From positions 411,584 through 445,978 of the forward strand of contig NZ_HE978642.1 in assembly GCF_000312125.1 (NCBI RefSeq): a DNA stretch of 34,395 nt. The letters are read 5' to 3'. The number at the start of each line of letters is the position of its first letter. The stretch's first letter is position 1. A model generated the notes under the pieces. The model saw only the letters and a list, made by a program, of their open reading frames with translations. It was not told the origin of the DNA and searched no databases. Source of the DNA: Timonella senegalensis JC301 (GTDB lineage Bacteria > Actinomycetota > Actinomycetes > Actinomycetales > Cellulomonadaceae). The position numbers and the translations under genes were made by a program. Of this stretch, positions 7,632 to 16,086 are shown one piece after another.

Positions 7632-7967
7632 GTTTTCTCCCTAAACGGTGTGTGTCGTACGTTTCAATTCAACAACTTCATCGGCGAAATAGACAGTCGG
7701 CCAGATCACTTTTGGGTGACACGCGGAACACTTCTGCCAAACTGTTTTCCTTAAGACGGCAGATGGAGCGATGTGCTCAAAAATCCTCGCCCAGGGACCC
7801 TTGAAAATCCGCGCGCGTCAGCCCTCAGTTGGATGTTGGCCCCACCGGAAGAGTGGAACGGGTCACCAAAATGTTTCAGACTCGCGCAGATAACCCGATG
7901 GCGGGCGGTGATGCGGCAAGATAGGAGTGCGCCGAACTGCGGCGAAGAGATGGAAAAGAGGAGCAAA
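7632..7967. other. Divergent promoter region between bdh and pgsA
   Basis: About 335 bp holding the promoters of bdh (minus) and the pgsA operon (plus). The pgsA frame stays open upstream to 7773, but that stretch shows no family similarity. No confident operator was recognised. Confidence 0.5.
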
Positions 7968-8597
7968 GTGCTCAACGGTCTGCGAGGCCTCATGGCAAAG
8001 ATCTTCAATCCGGTAGCGGCGCTGCTGCTTCGAATTGGGGTGTCGCCGGATGCTGTCACAATCACGGGAACCATCGCAGTAGTCATCACAGCTCTGTGGG
8101 CGTTCCCAACCGGGCACATCGCTGCAGGATCTCTCCTCATTGGACTTTTCGTCTTTACCGACTCACTCGACGGCACGATGGCGCGCTTGTCCGGTCGTGC
8201 AGGCAAGTGGGGAGCATTCCTCGACTCAACGCTCGATCGCCTCGCCGACGCCGCGATCTTTGTGGGTCTGGCCGCATACTTCCTTCGCCACGGCGAGTCT
8301 GAGTGGGCCACCCTCGGCGCAATCGTCTCTATGATGTGCCTCGTGTTCGGCCTGCTGGTCTCGTACTCCCGTGCCCGCGCCGAGGGGCTAGGCATGGACG
8401 GAAACGTTGGAATCGCAGAGCGTCCCGAACGCCTGCTCATCTCGTTGCTCGCCGCCTGCATCGCAGGATTCGCGCACAACGACGCGATTCTTGTGTACGC
8501 ACTAGGGTTCCTCGCAGCGGCCAGCATCATTACCTTTATCCAGCGCATCATGCACGTGCGCAAGCAGGCCGTCGCGGCAGTAAACGAGAGTAACTGA
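7968..8597 (+). CDS. pgsA: Phosphatidylinositol phosphate synthase (CDP-alcohol phosphatidyltransferase)
   Basis: Membrane enzyme joining CDP-diacylglycerol to inositol 3-phosphate to make PI phosphate, the first lipid of PI mannoside synthesis. The CDP-alcohol phosphotransferase signature is complete at residues 65-90: Asp65, Asp68-Gly69, Ala72-Arg73, Gly82, Asp86 and Asp90. Several hydrophobic segments flank it, and IAERPERL matches actinobacterial PIP synthases. The GTG at 7968 was chosen because AGGAG lies just upstream and the resulting 209-aa protein aligns end to end with M. tuberculosis PgsA1 (Rv2612c). The longer frame to 7773 and the ATG at 7950 are less likely. It opens a tight operon with patA (3 nt gap). 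Confidence 0.93.
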   Translation: MLNGLRGLMAKIFNPVAALLLRIGVSPDAVTITGTIAVVITALWAFPTGHIAAGSLLIGLFVFTDSLDGTMARLSGRAGKWGAFLDSTLDRLADAAIFVGLAAYFLRHGESEWATLGAIVSMMCLVFGLLVSYSRARAEGLGMDGNVGIAERPERLLISLLAACIAGFAHNDAILVYALGFLAAASIITFIQRIMHVRKQAVAAVNESN

Positions 8598-8600
8598 CTG

Positions 8601-9557
8601 ATGGCATTCAATCTCTTTGGTTTTGCGTGGAAGCACGCGCACAAAGTCCCGGCACCGATCTTCCGAGGGGCGCTCAACCTTGGCGCCGACTTCAGTTGGC
8701 TGACCAAAGCTGGGGGAGTGAAGCAGCTCGAAAAGAACCTGGGTCGAGTTCGCCCTGAACTCGACCACAAGGGGATCAGGAAGCTTTCCCGCATGGGAAT
8801 GCGCTCCTACATGCGGTACTACGGCGAGGCTTTCATCCTCACCTCGCTGACACAGGAACAGGTTGATGCCCGGGTGCGCACCGAGGGCGACGCCCCGATA
8901 CGCGCGGCAATCGCTGCCGGAAAGGCGCCAATACTTGGCCTGTCGCACCAAGGGAACTGGGACCTTGCCGGCGTGTGGGCCAGCCGAGAGCTTGCCCCGG
9001 TTCTCACTGTGGCTGAGCGTCTCAAGCCCGAGGAAGTCTTCCAGGAGTTCCTCGCGTTCAGGCAAAAGTTGGGGATGCGGATTCTGGCTGCCGGCGATCA
9101 AGGAGTATTCCGCGAACTGCTGCGCAGCGCCGGCCGTGGCGGAGAGATGATCTGCCTCCTTGCCGACCGAGATCTCTCTGCCTCCGGAGTGGAGGTCACC
9201 TACTTTGGCACCGCAGCTCGCGTGGCGGCTGGACCTGCAGCGCTTGCCGTTGGCGCCAACGCACCACTGTTTCCCACTGGTATCTTCTACGAGCGACTCA
9301 CAGGCACACGGCGCAAGGCTGCCGGTAGTCCGTGGGGAATCGTGCTCAAGTTCCATCCCGCAGTGGAGGTGCCAGCCGAGGGATCCAAGAACGAAAAGAT
9401 CGCCGCAGTGAGCCAGGCGTGGATCAACCAGGTGGCACAGACCATTCAGGAACATCCAGAAGACTGGCACATGCTGCAGAAGGTCTTCATCGAGGACCTC
9501 GATCCGGAACGCTACGCAAAAACCCTACAGAAGGCGGATGAACATGGAGCAGCGTAA
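8601..9557 (+). CDS. patA: Phosphatidylinositol mannoside acyltransferase
   Basis: LPLAT/HtrB-family acyltransferase (318 aa) predicted to acylate the mannose of PIM1/PIM2 at the inner face of the membrane. The HX4D motif is HQGNWD (His116, Asp121), followed by an ADRD segment and the C-terminal EDWHMLQKVF typical of this family. It lies between pgsA and pimA exactly as Rv2611c does in M. tuberculosis, which decides the assignment. The start ATG follows the pgsA stop by 3 nt and the 3' end overlaps pimA, so the genes are translationally coupled. Confidence 0.92.
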   Translation: MAFNLFGFAWKHAHKVPAPIFRGALNLGADFSWLTKAGGVKQLEKNLGRVRPELDHKGIRKLSRMGMRSYMRYYGEAFILTSLTQEQVDARVRTEGDAPIRAAIAAGKAPILGLSHQGNWDLAGVWASRELAPVLTVAERLKPEEVFQEFLAFRQKLGMRILAAGDQGVFRELLRSAGRGGEMICLLADRDLSASGVEVTYFGTAARVAAGPAALAVGANAPLFPTGIFYERLTGTRRKAAGSPWGIVLKFHPAVEVPAEGSKNEKIAAVSQAWINQVAQTIQEHPEDWHMLQKVFIEDLDPERYAKTLQKADEHGAA

Positions 9558-10737
9558 GTTGCGCGTGGGAATTGTTTGTCCCTACTCGTTCGACGCCCCC
9601 GGCGGCGTGCAGTTCCACATTCGCGATCTCGCTGAGGCACTCATCGAGCAGGGGCACTCCGTTTCCGTTTTGGCGCCGGCCGACGATGATACCCCGATCC
9701 CCGAGTACATGACCTCCGGTGGCAAGGCCATCCCGATCAAGTACAACGGCTCCGTAGCCCGGCTAGCCTTCGGCCCGGTGGCGGCCGCACGCGTGCGAAA
9801 ATGGCTCCGAGAGGGCCAGTTTGACGTGCTCCACCTGCACGAGCCCATGACGCCGTCGCTCTCCATGCTCGCACTGTGGATTGCCCGTGGGCCAATCGTG
9901 GGAACTTTCCACACGGCACTTATTCGCTCCCGTGCATTGCAGCTCGTGTTCCCAATGGTGCGTCCGAGCCTCGAGAAGTTCGCGGCGCGCATCGCCGTTT
10001 CTGAGGACGCCCGGCGCACACTCATCGACCACCTCGGTGGGGACGCTGTGGTCATCCCCAACGGCGTCTACGTTCAGACATTTGAAGACGCACAGCCCGT
10101 GAGTAAATGGCAAGGTACTGAATCTGCCCCAACTATTGCTTTCCTGGGGCGGCTCGATGAACCGCGTAAGGGTCTACAGGTCCTCGCCGGTGCCGTCAGC
10201 AAGGTCCGCGAGAGCTACCCCAATGCGCGATTCCTCGTAGCTGGCAAGGGCGACGAAGGAAAAGCTCTGGCCATCGACACTCTTGGCGAGGACGCAGCGG
10301 CCGTTGAGTTCCTTGGGGCAATCACAGACCAGGAGAAAGCCGAACTGCTTTCGTCAGTCGACCTCTACATCGCGCCGCAGACGGGTGGCGAATCGTTTGG
10401 CATCGTGCTCGTCGAGGCGATGAGCGCGGGGGCAGCAGTCGTTGCCAGCAACCTTGGCGCGTTTGAACGAGTCCTCGACTACGGGCGAGCCGGGTTTATG
10501 TTCCAGAACGGCAACTCCGAGGACCTCGCTGACAAGATTGTTGAAGCGCTCTCGAACCCGGCGGAGCGGAGGCGGCGGCGGGACGCAGCGTCCGAGTTTG
10601 TGCGCCAGTTCGACTGGTCTGAGGTGACCAGCAAGGTGCTCACCGTGTACGAAATGGTGCTCTCCGCCTCCGCCGCACTGGGCAAGGTCGAAGAAGACCC
10701 GCAATCGATTCGAACTTCGCGAAAGGCTGGCGCATAG
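9544..10737 (+). CDS. pimA: Phosphatidylinositol alpha-mannosyltransferase
   Basis: GT4 glycosyltransferase (397 aa) moving mannose from GDP-mannose to phosphatidylinositol, giving PIM1. It matches M. tuberculosis PimA (Rv2610c) through CPYSFDAPGGVQ at the N-terminus, IPYNGSVARLAFGP-like and DVLHLHEP segments, FLGRLDEPRKG in the nucleotide domain and GGESFGIVLVEAM with the EX7E pair. The ATG at 9544 has AAGGCGG at a good distance; an in-frame ATG at 9538 is the alternative and is too close to that site. The gene overlaps patA by 14 bp and the next gene starts 2 nt after its stop. Confidence 0.95.
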   Translation: MEQRKLRVGIVCPYSFDAPGGVQFHIRDLAEALIEQGHSVSVLAPADDDTPIPEYMTSGGKAIPIKYNGSVARLAFGPVAAARVRKWLREGQFDVLHLHEPMTPSLSMLALWIARGPIVGTFHTALIRSRALQLVFPMVRPSLEKFAARIAVSEDARRTLIDHLGGDAVVIPNGVYVQTFEDAQPVSKWQGTESAPTIAFLGRLDEPRKGLQVLAGAVSKVRESYPNARFLVAGKGDEGKALAIDTLGEDAAAVEFLGAITDQEKAELLSSVDLYIAPQTGGESFGIVLVEAMSAGAAVVASNLGAFERVLDYGRAGFMFQNGNSEDLADKIVEALSNPAERRRRRDAASEFVRQFDWSEVTSKVLTVYEMVLSASAALGKVEEDPQSIRTSRKAGA

Positions 10738-10739
10738 AC

Positions 10740-11456
10740 ATGACCTGGTCAGAAATCGCAGTCCTGGTCATCGTGATCGTTGCCATTGGACTGACTATCG
10801 CTGTCACTTCGGCTCGGCGTCTCGACCGCCTACACCGAAAGGTTGTGGCATCGCGGTTGGCGCTCGACTCCCAGCTGTTGCGACGCGCGCATGCGACGGG
10901 TGAGTTGGCTGCCTCCGGTCTACTTGATCCCGTGAGCTCAGTATTACTCGCCGACGCCACGGCGTCCGTGATTGGTGTCTCGGGCGATGGCGACCATGAA
11001 CTCATTACGGCAATGCCCGATCTCTCGGAACTCGTAGCCGCACACCGAGATGCCCAAAAAGATGGTCTTCCACGCTTGGCAGTGAACCAAGCGCTCAGTG
11101 GAAGCCTCGGCGACGGGCGTGAGGCCCGCGAGTCGGGACTGACCGCGGTAGTCGATGAAGTGCTCGGCGACAAGGAAGAGTCCGCCGCTCTATACCTAGA
11201 CGAAGACGGTGCAGCTCTGCTCGGCGCGCTCTCAAGCGCCTGGTACAGGGTCCAACTTGCGCGACGCTTCCACAATGAGTCCGTCCTACAGGCTCAGCGA
11301 GTCCGATCGAACCCCCTTGTCAGGTTCTTCCGCCTGGCGGGATTCGCGGCGATGCCCACAACCGTTGAGCTTGACGACGGCTGGCCGGCGGGGCTGCGTC
11401 AGGTGACTTCGCTTTCCGCCCGCGCCGCAAACAGCCCTTCGCGGTCGCAGCAGTGA
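10740..11456 (+). CDS. Membrane-anchored protein of the PIM operon (N-terminal part of Rv2609c-like proteins)
   Basis: A 238-aa protein with one N-terminal membrane segment (about 5-25) followed by SARRLDRLHRKV and a long soluble, mostly helical region on the cytosolic side. Its position directly after pimA matches M. tuberculosis Rv2609c, a membrane protein that, as I recall, also carries a Nudix motif. Here the Nudix part is a separate gene overlapping this one by 4 nt (GTGA), so the pair may be the split form of that protein. The helical region near LHRKVVASRLALDSQL recalls LemA-type proteins, but I cannot assign a function. The ATG is 2 nt after the pimA stop. Confidence 0.8.
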   Translation: MTWSEIAVLVIVIVAIGLTIAVTSARRLDRLHRKVVASRLALDSQLLRRAHATGELAASGLLDPVSSVLLADATASVIGVSGDGDHELITAMPDLSELVAAHRDAQKDGLPRLAVNQALSGSLGDGREARESGLTAVVDEVLGDKEESAALYLDEDGAALLGALSSAWYRVQLARRFHNESVLQAQRVRSNPLVRFFRLAGFAAMPTTVELDDGWPAGLRQVTSLSARAANSPSRSQQ

Positions 11457-12010
11457 CCACGGAGAACCACAAATGGCTGGACGATCCGGCCGACCTGAAC
11501 GGTGAACTCGAGGGGGTAAGCGGCTTGCCGCTTCGACACGCAGCCCGAGTGCTCCTTATCAATGAGCTTGGGCACGTGCTCGTGGTCAAAGGCCACGATG
11601 AGGACAACCCGAGCCGCAGTTGGTGGTTCACCATCGGCGGAGGGATCGAGCCGGGGGAGAGCCCGCGCTCGGCGGCCGTGCGCGAGCTCCTCGAAGAAAC
11701 CGGAATAGCGCTCGATGAGAATGCCCTCGAAGGACCGGTCATGGAGCGTACCTCGCTCTTTGACTTCTACGTGCAACCCATCGTCCAGCATGAGATGTAC
11801 TATTTTGCCCGAGTGAACGGAAACCACGCGCTGGATCGCAGCGGATGGACTGAGAACGAAGTCGGATTCATGGACGACCTTGCATGGCTCAGCCCGACGG
11901 ACCTCAACGAATCAGGACTAGAGGTTTTTCCGCAGGGGCTAGCCACAATCGTCGAAAATTTGGCTAAAAATGGCTGGGACGGGACAGTCATCACGGTCGG
12001 CCTAGAATAG
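11453..12010 (+). CDS. Nudix hydrolase
   Basis: Cytosolic Nudix-family pyrophosphohydrolase (185 aa) of unknown substrate. The full Nudix box runs from Gly63 to Ile85: Gly63, Glu69, Arg77-Glu78, Glu81-Glu82 and Gly84. The GTG start overlaps the upstream stop codon (GTGA), so it is translationally coupled to the membrane protein and is the last gene of the pgsA-patA-pimA operon. Nudix box 3' to a pimA-linked membrane protein matches the Rv2609c locus. A role in nucleotide-sugar or CDP-lipid by-product turnover is possible given the neighbours, but is not shown by the sequence. Confidence 0.92.
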   Translation: MTTENHKWLDDPADLNGELEGVSGLPLRHAARVLLINELGHVLVVKGHDEDNPSRSWWFTIGGGIEPGESPRSAAVRELLEETGIALDENALEGPVMERTSLFDFYVQPIVQHEMYYFARVNGNHALDRSGWTENEVGFMDDLAWLSPTDLNESGLEVFPQGLATIVENLAKNGWDGTVITVGLE

Positions 12011-12038
12011 GCCGTGCGCCCGGCGCGAGGCTGGAAAG

Positions 12039-12097
12039 TGGCCAACTAGACTCCTCCTCCCGGCGTCACCCGGCGAGGACTGCGCAGAAGTTGGCCA
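12039..12097 (+). terminator. Possible terminator after the PIM operon
   Basis: TGGCCAACT and AGTTGGCCA (9-bp perfect arms) enclose an inner TCCTC/GAGGA stem and are followed by AAAAG. It is weak as an intrinsic terminator because no T-run follows. Confidence 0.4.
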
Positions 12098-12105
12098 AAA
12101 GCAGG

Positions 12106-12111
12106 TAAAAT
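12106..12111 (+). promoter_or_regulatory. Probable -10 element of yebC
   Basis: TAAAAT stands about 140 bp before the yebC start. A matching -35 is not clear. The leader downstream contains a small GGCG-TGAA-CGCC hairpin. Confidence 0.4.
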
Positions 12112-12249
12112 CGACGGTGCGAAGTGTTGGCGTGAACGCCGGAGCCAAGCCCGTTGAAATCAAGTGGTCTTGAGCGAACCCACAAGCAGGGCCGCGATGA
12201 ACGCCAGACACCGCCTCAAGAACTTCAACACAACAAGGAGTCCACTTCC

Positions 12250-13005
12250 ATGTCCGGTCACTCCAAATGGGCCACTACCAAGCACAAGAAGGCCATCATT
12301 GACCAGAAGCGCGCAAAGTCGTTCGCGAAGCTGATCAAGAACATCGAAGTTGCCGCGCGCATCGGTGGCGCGGACATCAGCGGAAACCCCGCTCTTGACC
12401 TCGCAGTCACCAAGGCCAAGAAGACCTCGGTCCCCAACGACAACATTGACCGCGCAATCAAGCGTGGAGCTGGCCTCATCGAGGGTGGCGCTGACTACCA
12501 GACCATCATGTACGAAGGCTACGCACCTGGCGGAATCGCCGTGCTCGTTGAATGCCTCACCGACAACAAGAACCGCTCCGCAGCAGACGTCCGCGTGGCG
12601 TTTACTCGCTCCGGTGGCCAGATGGCTGACCCAGGTTCAGTGGCATACATGTTCTCCCGCAAGGGCCAGTTCATCGTGCCAAAGGGCGAACTAACTGAAG
12701 ACGACCTCATGATGATGGTTCTTGAGGCTGGCGCAGAAGAAATCACCGACGAGGGCGAAAACTTCGAGATTATCTGCGAGCCAGGAGACGTTGCTGCTGT
12801 CCGTGACGCGCTCAAGGCAGAGGGCATCGAATACGACGACGAGTCGGTGTGGTACCCGGGCACCAAGATTGAGGTCGACGCGGACGGTGTCCGCAAGGTC
12901 ATGCGCCTTATCGACGCACTCGAAGACTCGGACGATGTCCAGAACGTCTACTCCAACTTCGACGCCTCCGACGAGGTCATGGCAGAGCTCGAAGCAGACG
13001 ACTGA
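12250..13005 (+). CDS. yebC: YebC/TACO1-family protein
   Basis: A 251-aa protein of the YebC/TACO1 family, known as a DNA-binding regulator in some bacteria and, in more recent work, as a factor that helps ribosomes translate proline stretches. The hallmark N-terminus [14 protein letters not shown] and the central [12 protein letters not shown] and MYEGYAPGG segments are intact. The ATG at 12250 is preferred over the in-frame upstream ATG at 12154 because AAGGAG ends 9 nt before it and family members begin here. It lies just before ruvC, the usual linkage in many bacteria. Length is normal. Confidence 0.96.
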   Translation: MSGHSKWATTKHKKAIIDQKRAKSFAKLIKNIEVAARIGGADISGNPALDLAVTKAKKTSVPNDNIDRAIKRGAGLIEGGADYQTIMYEGYAPGGIAVLVECLTDNKNRSAADVRVAFTRSGGQMADPGSVAYMFSRKGQFIVPKGELTEDDLMMMVLEAGAEEITDEGENFEIICEPGDVAAVRDALKAEGIEYDDESVWYPGTKIEVDADGVRKVMRLIDALEDSDDVQNVYSNFDASDEVMAELEADD

Positions 13006-13068
13006 TTCGACCCGCTTACCGATAGGTGAGCGTAGACCGCCTGATTTTGGCGACGAGAGGGCACACAC

Positions 13069-13638
13069 ATGCGCATACTGGGCGTTGACCCAGGGCTGAC
13101 CCGCTGCGGAATCGGAGTTGTCGATTCGGTGGCGGGTCGTCGTGCCCGGCTCGTGGGTGTTGGCGTGGCGCGCTCATCCACGGAACTGAGCGTGGATATG
13201 CGCCTGCTCAAGATCTCGGAGCAGCTTGACGAATGGATGGACCGGTACCTACCAGACGTCGTAGCCATCGAGCGCGTCTTCGCCCAGAACAACGTGTCCA
13301 CGGTAATGGGGACTGCGCAGGTTGCGGGGCTCGCTATGGTTGCGGCTGCGCGCCGGTCCGTTCCGGTGGCGATGCACACGCCCTCCGAGGTAAAGGCAGC
13401 CGTGACCGGGTCGGGCGGCGCCGAAAAGGCGCAGGTCCAGAAGATGGTGGCCAACATCCTCAATCTTGACGAAATCCCTAAACCTGCAGATGCCGCCGAC
13501 GCTCTCGCCATCGCGATCACGCACCTGTGGCGACCCTCCGGAATCCTGGACAAGGCGGAGCGATTCGAGATGACCGCCGCGCAACGTCAGTGGGCTGCCG
13601 CAGAGCAAGCGGCGCGCCGAGCACGCGGAGTGCGCTGA
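13069..13638 (+). CDS. ruvC: Crossover junction endodeoxyribonuclease RuvC
   Basis: Holliday-junction resolvase (189 aa) acting as a dimer with RuvAB. All four catalytic acids are present: Asp7 in GVDPG, Glu68 in AIERVF, and Asp141 and Asp144 in [12 protein letters not shown]. The ATG follows GAGAGGG. It is the first gene of ruvC-ruvA-ruvB. Confidence 0.97.
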   Translation: MRILGVDPGLTRCGIGVVDSVAGRRARLVGVGVARSSTELSVDMRLLKISEQLDEWMDRYLPDVVAIERVFAQNNVSTVMGTAQVAGLAMVAAARRSVPVAMHTPSEVKAAVTGSGGAEKAQVQKMVANILNLDEIPKPADAADALAIAITHLWRPSGILDKAERFEMTAAQRQWAAAEQAARRARGVR

Positions 13639-13692
13639 GGTTGTTAGGCTCGTTCGTACGTATGTTCTAGCAGATTGGTTCTCGCGCCCACA

Positions 13693-14313
13693 ATGATTGC
13701 TTCCCTGACCGGAACCGTCACGGTCGTTCGCCTCAACTCCGTTGTCCTCGACGTAGGGGGAGTTGGGTATCTCGTGTACGCGACCCCCAACACGCTCGCC
13801 ACGCTTCGTTCTGGCGAACAGGCGAGCCTCGCAACGTACCTCGTTGTGCGCGAAGACTCGATGACGCTGTACGGGTTCGGTGACCCGGATGACCGCGAGG
13901 TCTTTGAGATTGTCCAGACTGTTTCTGGCGTGGGGCCTCGACTGGCTCTCGCGATGCTCGCGGTGCACTCTGCCAACGATATCCGTATGGCGGTGATCAA
14001 TCAGGACGTCAAGGCGCTCACTCGGGTACCGGGCGTCGGGCCAAAGGTAGCCCAGCGCATTCTGCTCGAGCTCGCCGGAAAGATGGCGGCGCCCGTTATC
14101 GTTCAGGGCAAGGGCGGACCAGTTCCCGTTGCGCAGACAGACGAGCGTTCCCAGGTCATCGAGGCGTTGGTCTCGCTGGGATGGAACGCCAAGGCTGCGG
14201 AAGATGCTGTGGAAACTGTCCTCAAGGACAAGGGCGAATCCATTGTGGTTTCTGCTGCCGTTCCATCCACTCTGCGCTCTGCGCTCAAGGTGCTAGGCGG
14301 CCAGCGTGGCTGA
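13693..14313 (+). CDS. ruvA: Holliday junction branch migration protein RuvA
   Basis: Tetrameric Holliday-junction DNA-binding subunit (206 aa) that loads RuvB. The N-terminal OB-fold begins MIASLTGTV, and the two helix-hairpin-helix motifs are visible as [13 protein letters not shown] and [15 protein letters not shown]. The C-terminal domain that touches RuvB is present. The ATG at 13693 matches the family start; an in-frame TTG six codons upstream is unlikely. No clear Shine-Dalgarno sequence is seen. The stop overlaps the ruvB start by 8 bp. Confidence 0.96.
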   Translation: MIASLTGTVTVVRLNSVVLDVGGVGYLVYATPNTLATLRSGEQASLATYLVVREDSMTLYGFGDPDDREVFEIVQTVSGVGPRLALAMLAVHSANDIRMAVINQDVKALTRVPGVGPKVAQRILLELAGKMAAPVIVQGKGGPVPVAQTDERSQVIEALVSLGWNAKAAEDAVETVLKDKGESIVVSAAVPSTLRSALKVLGGQRG

Positions 14314-15391
14314 GAGCACGTACGACACCGACGGGTCGATCTACCCGCACGAGGACGAATCGATGAGCATCGGCTCCGAGCGCATCACGTCCGCCGGGGC
14401 GGACGACATCGAGCGTGCCGCTGAGGCCGCGCTGCGACCCAAGTCGCTCAATGACTTTGTGGGGCAGCGGGTCGTGCGCGATCAGCTCTCGCTCGTGCTC
14501 GACGCGGCCAAGGGCCGCGGCGCCTCACCCGACCACGTGCTGCTGTCCGGCCCTCCCGGCCTCGGAAAGACGACCCTCGCAATGATCATTGCCGCGGAAC
14601 TCGGGGTGTCGCTTCGCGTCACCTCCGGCCCCGCGATTCAGCACGCCGGAGACCTGGCAGCGGTGCTGTCCTCTCTGGATGAGGGCGAAGTCCTATTTAT
14701 CGACGAGATACACCGGCTGGCACGGCCCGCTGAGGAACTCCTCTACGTGGCAATGGAAGACTTCCGCGTGGACGTGGTGGTGGGTAAGGGCGCTGGTGCA
14801 AGCGCGATCCCTTTGAGTCTGCCGCGGTTCACTGCGGTGGGCGCTACAACGCGTGCAGGCCTCCTGCCTGCACCTCTGCGTGACCGTTTCGGCTTTACTG
14901 GACACCTTGACTTCTACGATGCCGGCGAGCTTGAGAGAGTCATCACGCGATCTGCGGGTCTGCTTGGTGTAGATCTTGACGGCGATGCAGCAGCCGAGAT
15001 CGCCTCGCGCTCGCGCGGCACCCCGCGTATTGCAAACCGGCTTCTACGCCGAGTCCGGGACTGGGCTCAAGTGCGTGGAACCGGCCGCTTGGACCTTGCC
15101 GCTGCGCGGGCTGCGCTTGAGGTTTATGAGGTAGATAAGTTGGGGCTGGACAGGCTGGACAGGGCGGTCCTCACCGCACTGTGCACGAGGTTTGGCGGAG
15201 GTCCTGTAGGGCTGTCAACTCTCGCTGTTACAGTTGGGGAAGAGCCCGAAACCGTGGAAACGGTTGCCGAGCCCTACCTCGTTCGCGAGGGACTGATGGG
15301 CCGCACACCACGAGGTCGAATTGCCACTCCACTCACGTGGAAACACCTCGGGCTTGTCCCACCAGCGGATGCCGGCTCGAACGCTTCTTGA
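14306..15391 (+). CDS. ruvB: Holliday junction branch migration ATPase RuvB
   Basis: AAA+ motor (361 aa) driving branch migration with RuvA. Walker A is GPPGLGKT (82-89), Walker B is LFIDEIH (130-136) and sensor 1 is GATTRAG; the C-terminal winged helix with LMGRTPRGR is intact. The GTG at 14306 overlaps the ruvA stop, so it is translationally coupled. The start gives a 20-residue acidic N-terminal extension before MSIGSE, so an ATG at 14363 is an alternative. Confidence 0.97.
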   Translation: MAESTYDTDGSIYPHEDESMSIGSERITSAGADDIERAAEAALRPKSLNDFVGQRVVRDQLSLVLDAAKGRGASPDHVLLSGPPGLGKTTLAMIIAAELGVSLRVTSGPAIQHAGDLAAVLSSLDEGEVLFIDEIHRLARPAEELLYVAMEDFRVDVVVGKGAGASAIPLSLPRFTAVGATTRAGLLPAPLRDRFGFTGHLDFYDAGELERVITRSAGLLGVDLDGDAAAEIASRSRGTPRIANRLLRRVRDWAQVRGTGRLDLAAARAALEVYEVDKLGLDRLDRAVLTALCTRFGGGPVGLSTLAVTVGEEPETVETVAEPYLVREGLMGRTPRGRIATPLTWKHLGLVPPADAGSNAS

Positions 15392-15457
15392 GTGATCTGT
15401 AAGTCATGCGCGGTGCCCGCGGATGATTCGATGGCACTTTTCGCACTTCACACTCGT

Positions 15458-15463
15458 TAGAAT
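15458..15463 (+). promoter_or_regulatory. Possible -10 element of yajC
   Basis: TAGAAT lies about 70 bp before the yajC start in the gap after ruvB. The -35 is uncertain. Confidence 0.35.
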
Positions 15464-15530
15464 GGGAGGCGGATTAGCGCCGACTATTCCCAGAACGTGT
15501 AGAAATGCAGAAAGTTAGGTGATTTCCACC

Positions 15531-15959
15531 ATGGAAATGATCATCATGATCGTGGTGCTGTTCGGTGCTATGTTCCTCATGACCCGCAGCACCCGGAAGC
15601 GCCAGAAGGAAGCGGTTGCATTCCGCGACGCGATGACCGCTGGCACCCAGGTAATGACTGCCTCGGGATACGTGGGCACTGTCGTTTCGATTGACGGCGA
15701 CCTTGTCACCCTCGAATCCGAAACGGGTAACCGCACCAAGTGGGTCCGCGCCGCAATCGCCAAGGAGTACGAGGCTGTCGCTCCAGGAATTGTTGAGCAG
15801 ACTGCACAGGTGACCCCAGTAGCACCAGCTCCATCAGGATTTGAAATCCCGGATGATGTGAGCTCGCTGATCTCCAAGCCCACCGAAACCTCGACCCAGC
15901 CTGACGCCACCACGCCAGCTGACATCGAGATCAAGGGCGACGACGAGAACGGCAAGTAG
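15531..15959 (+). CDS. yajC: Preprotein translocase subunit YajC
   Basis: Small membrane partner of SecDF (142 aa). One N-terminal membrane segment (about 3-17) is followed by the basic RSTRKRQKE turn and the conserved core with MTASGYVGTVVSIDGDLVTLE. An acidic Pro/Thr-rich cytosolic tail follows. The ATG at 15531 has AGGTGA upstream; an in-frame GTG at 15519 is possible. It precedes secD and secF in the usual order. Confidence 0.93.
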   Translation: MEMIIMIVVLFGAMFLMTRSTRKRQKEAVAFRDAMTAGTQVMTASGYVGTVVSIDGDLVTLESETGNRTKWVRAAIAKEYEAVAPGIVEQTAQVTPVAPAPSGFEIPDDVSSLISKPTETSTQPDATTPADIEIKGDDENGK

Positions 15960-15986
15960 GAACCCAAGTAAGGCGCCTAAGATTGC

Positions 15987-16016
15987 ACGCGCAGCGGACC
16001 TAGCGCCGCTGCGCGT
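15987..16016 (+). terminator. Hairpin between yajC and secD
   Basis: An 11-bp perfect stem ACGCGCAGCGG/CCGCTGCGCGT (15987-15997 with 16006-16016) without a T-run. It could be a weak terminator or a processing hairpin setting the yajC:secD ratio. Confidence 0.5.
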
Positions 16017-16086
16017 CTCGTGATTAAGGACGCACGGTATCGCGGCCCCGGGGAACTGGGGTCGCATTTATGAGAAGAGACGTAAG

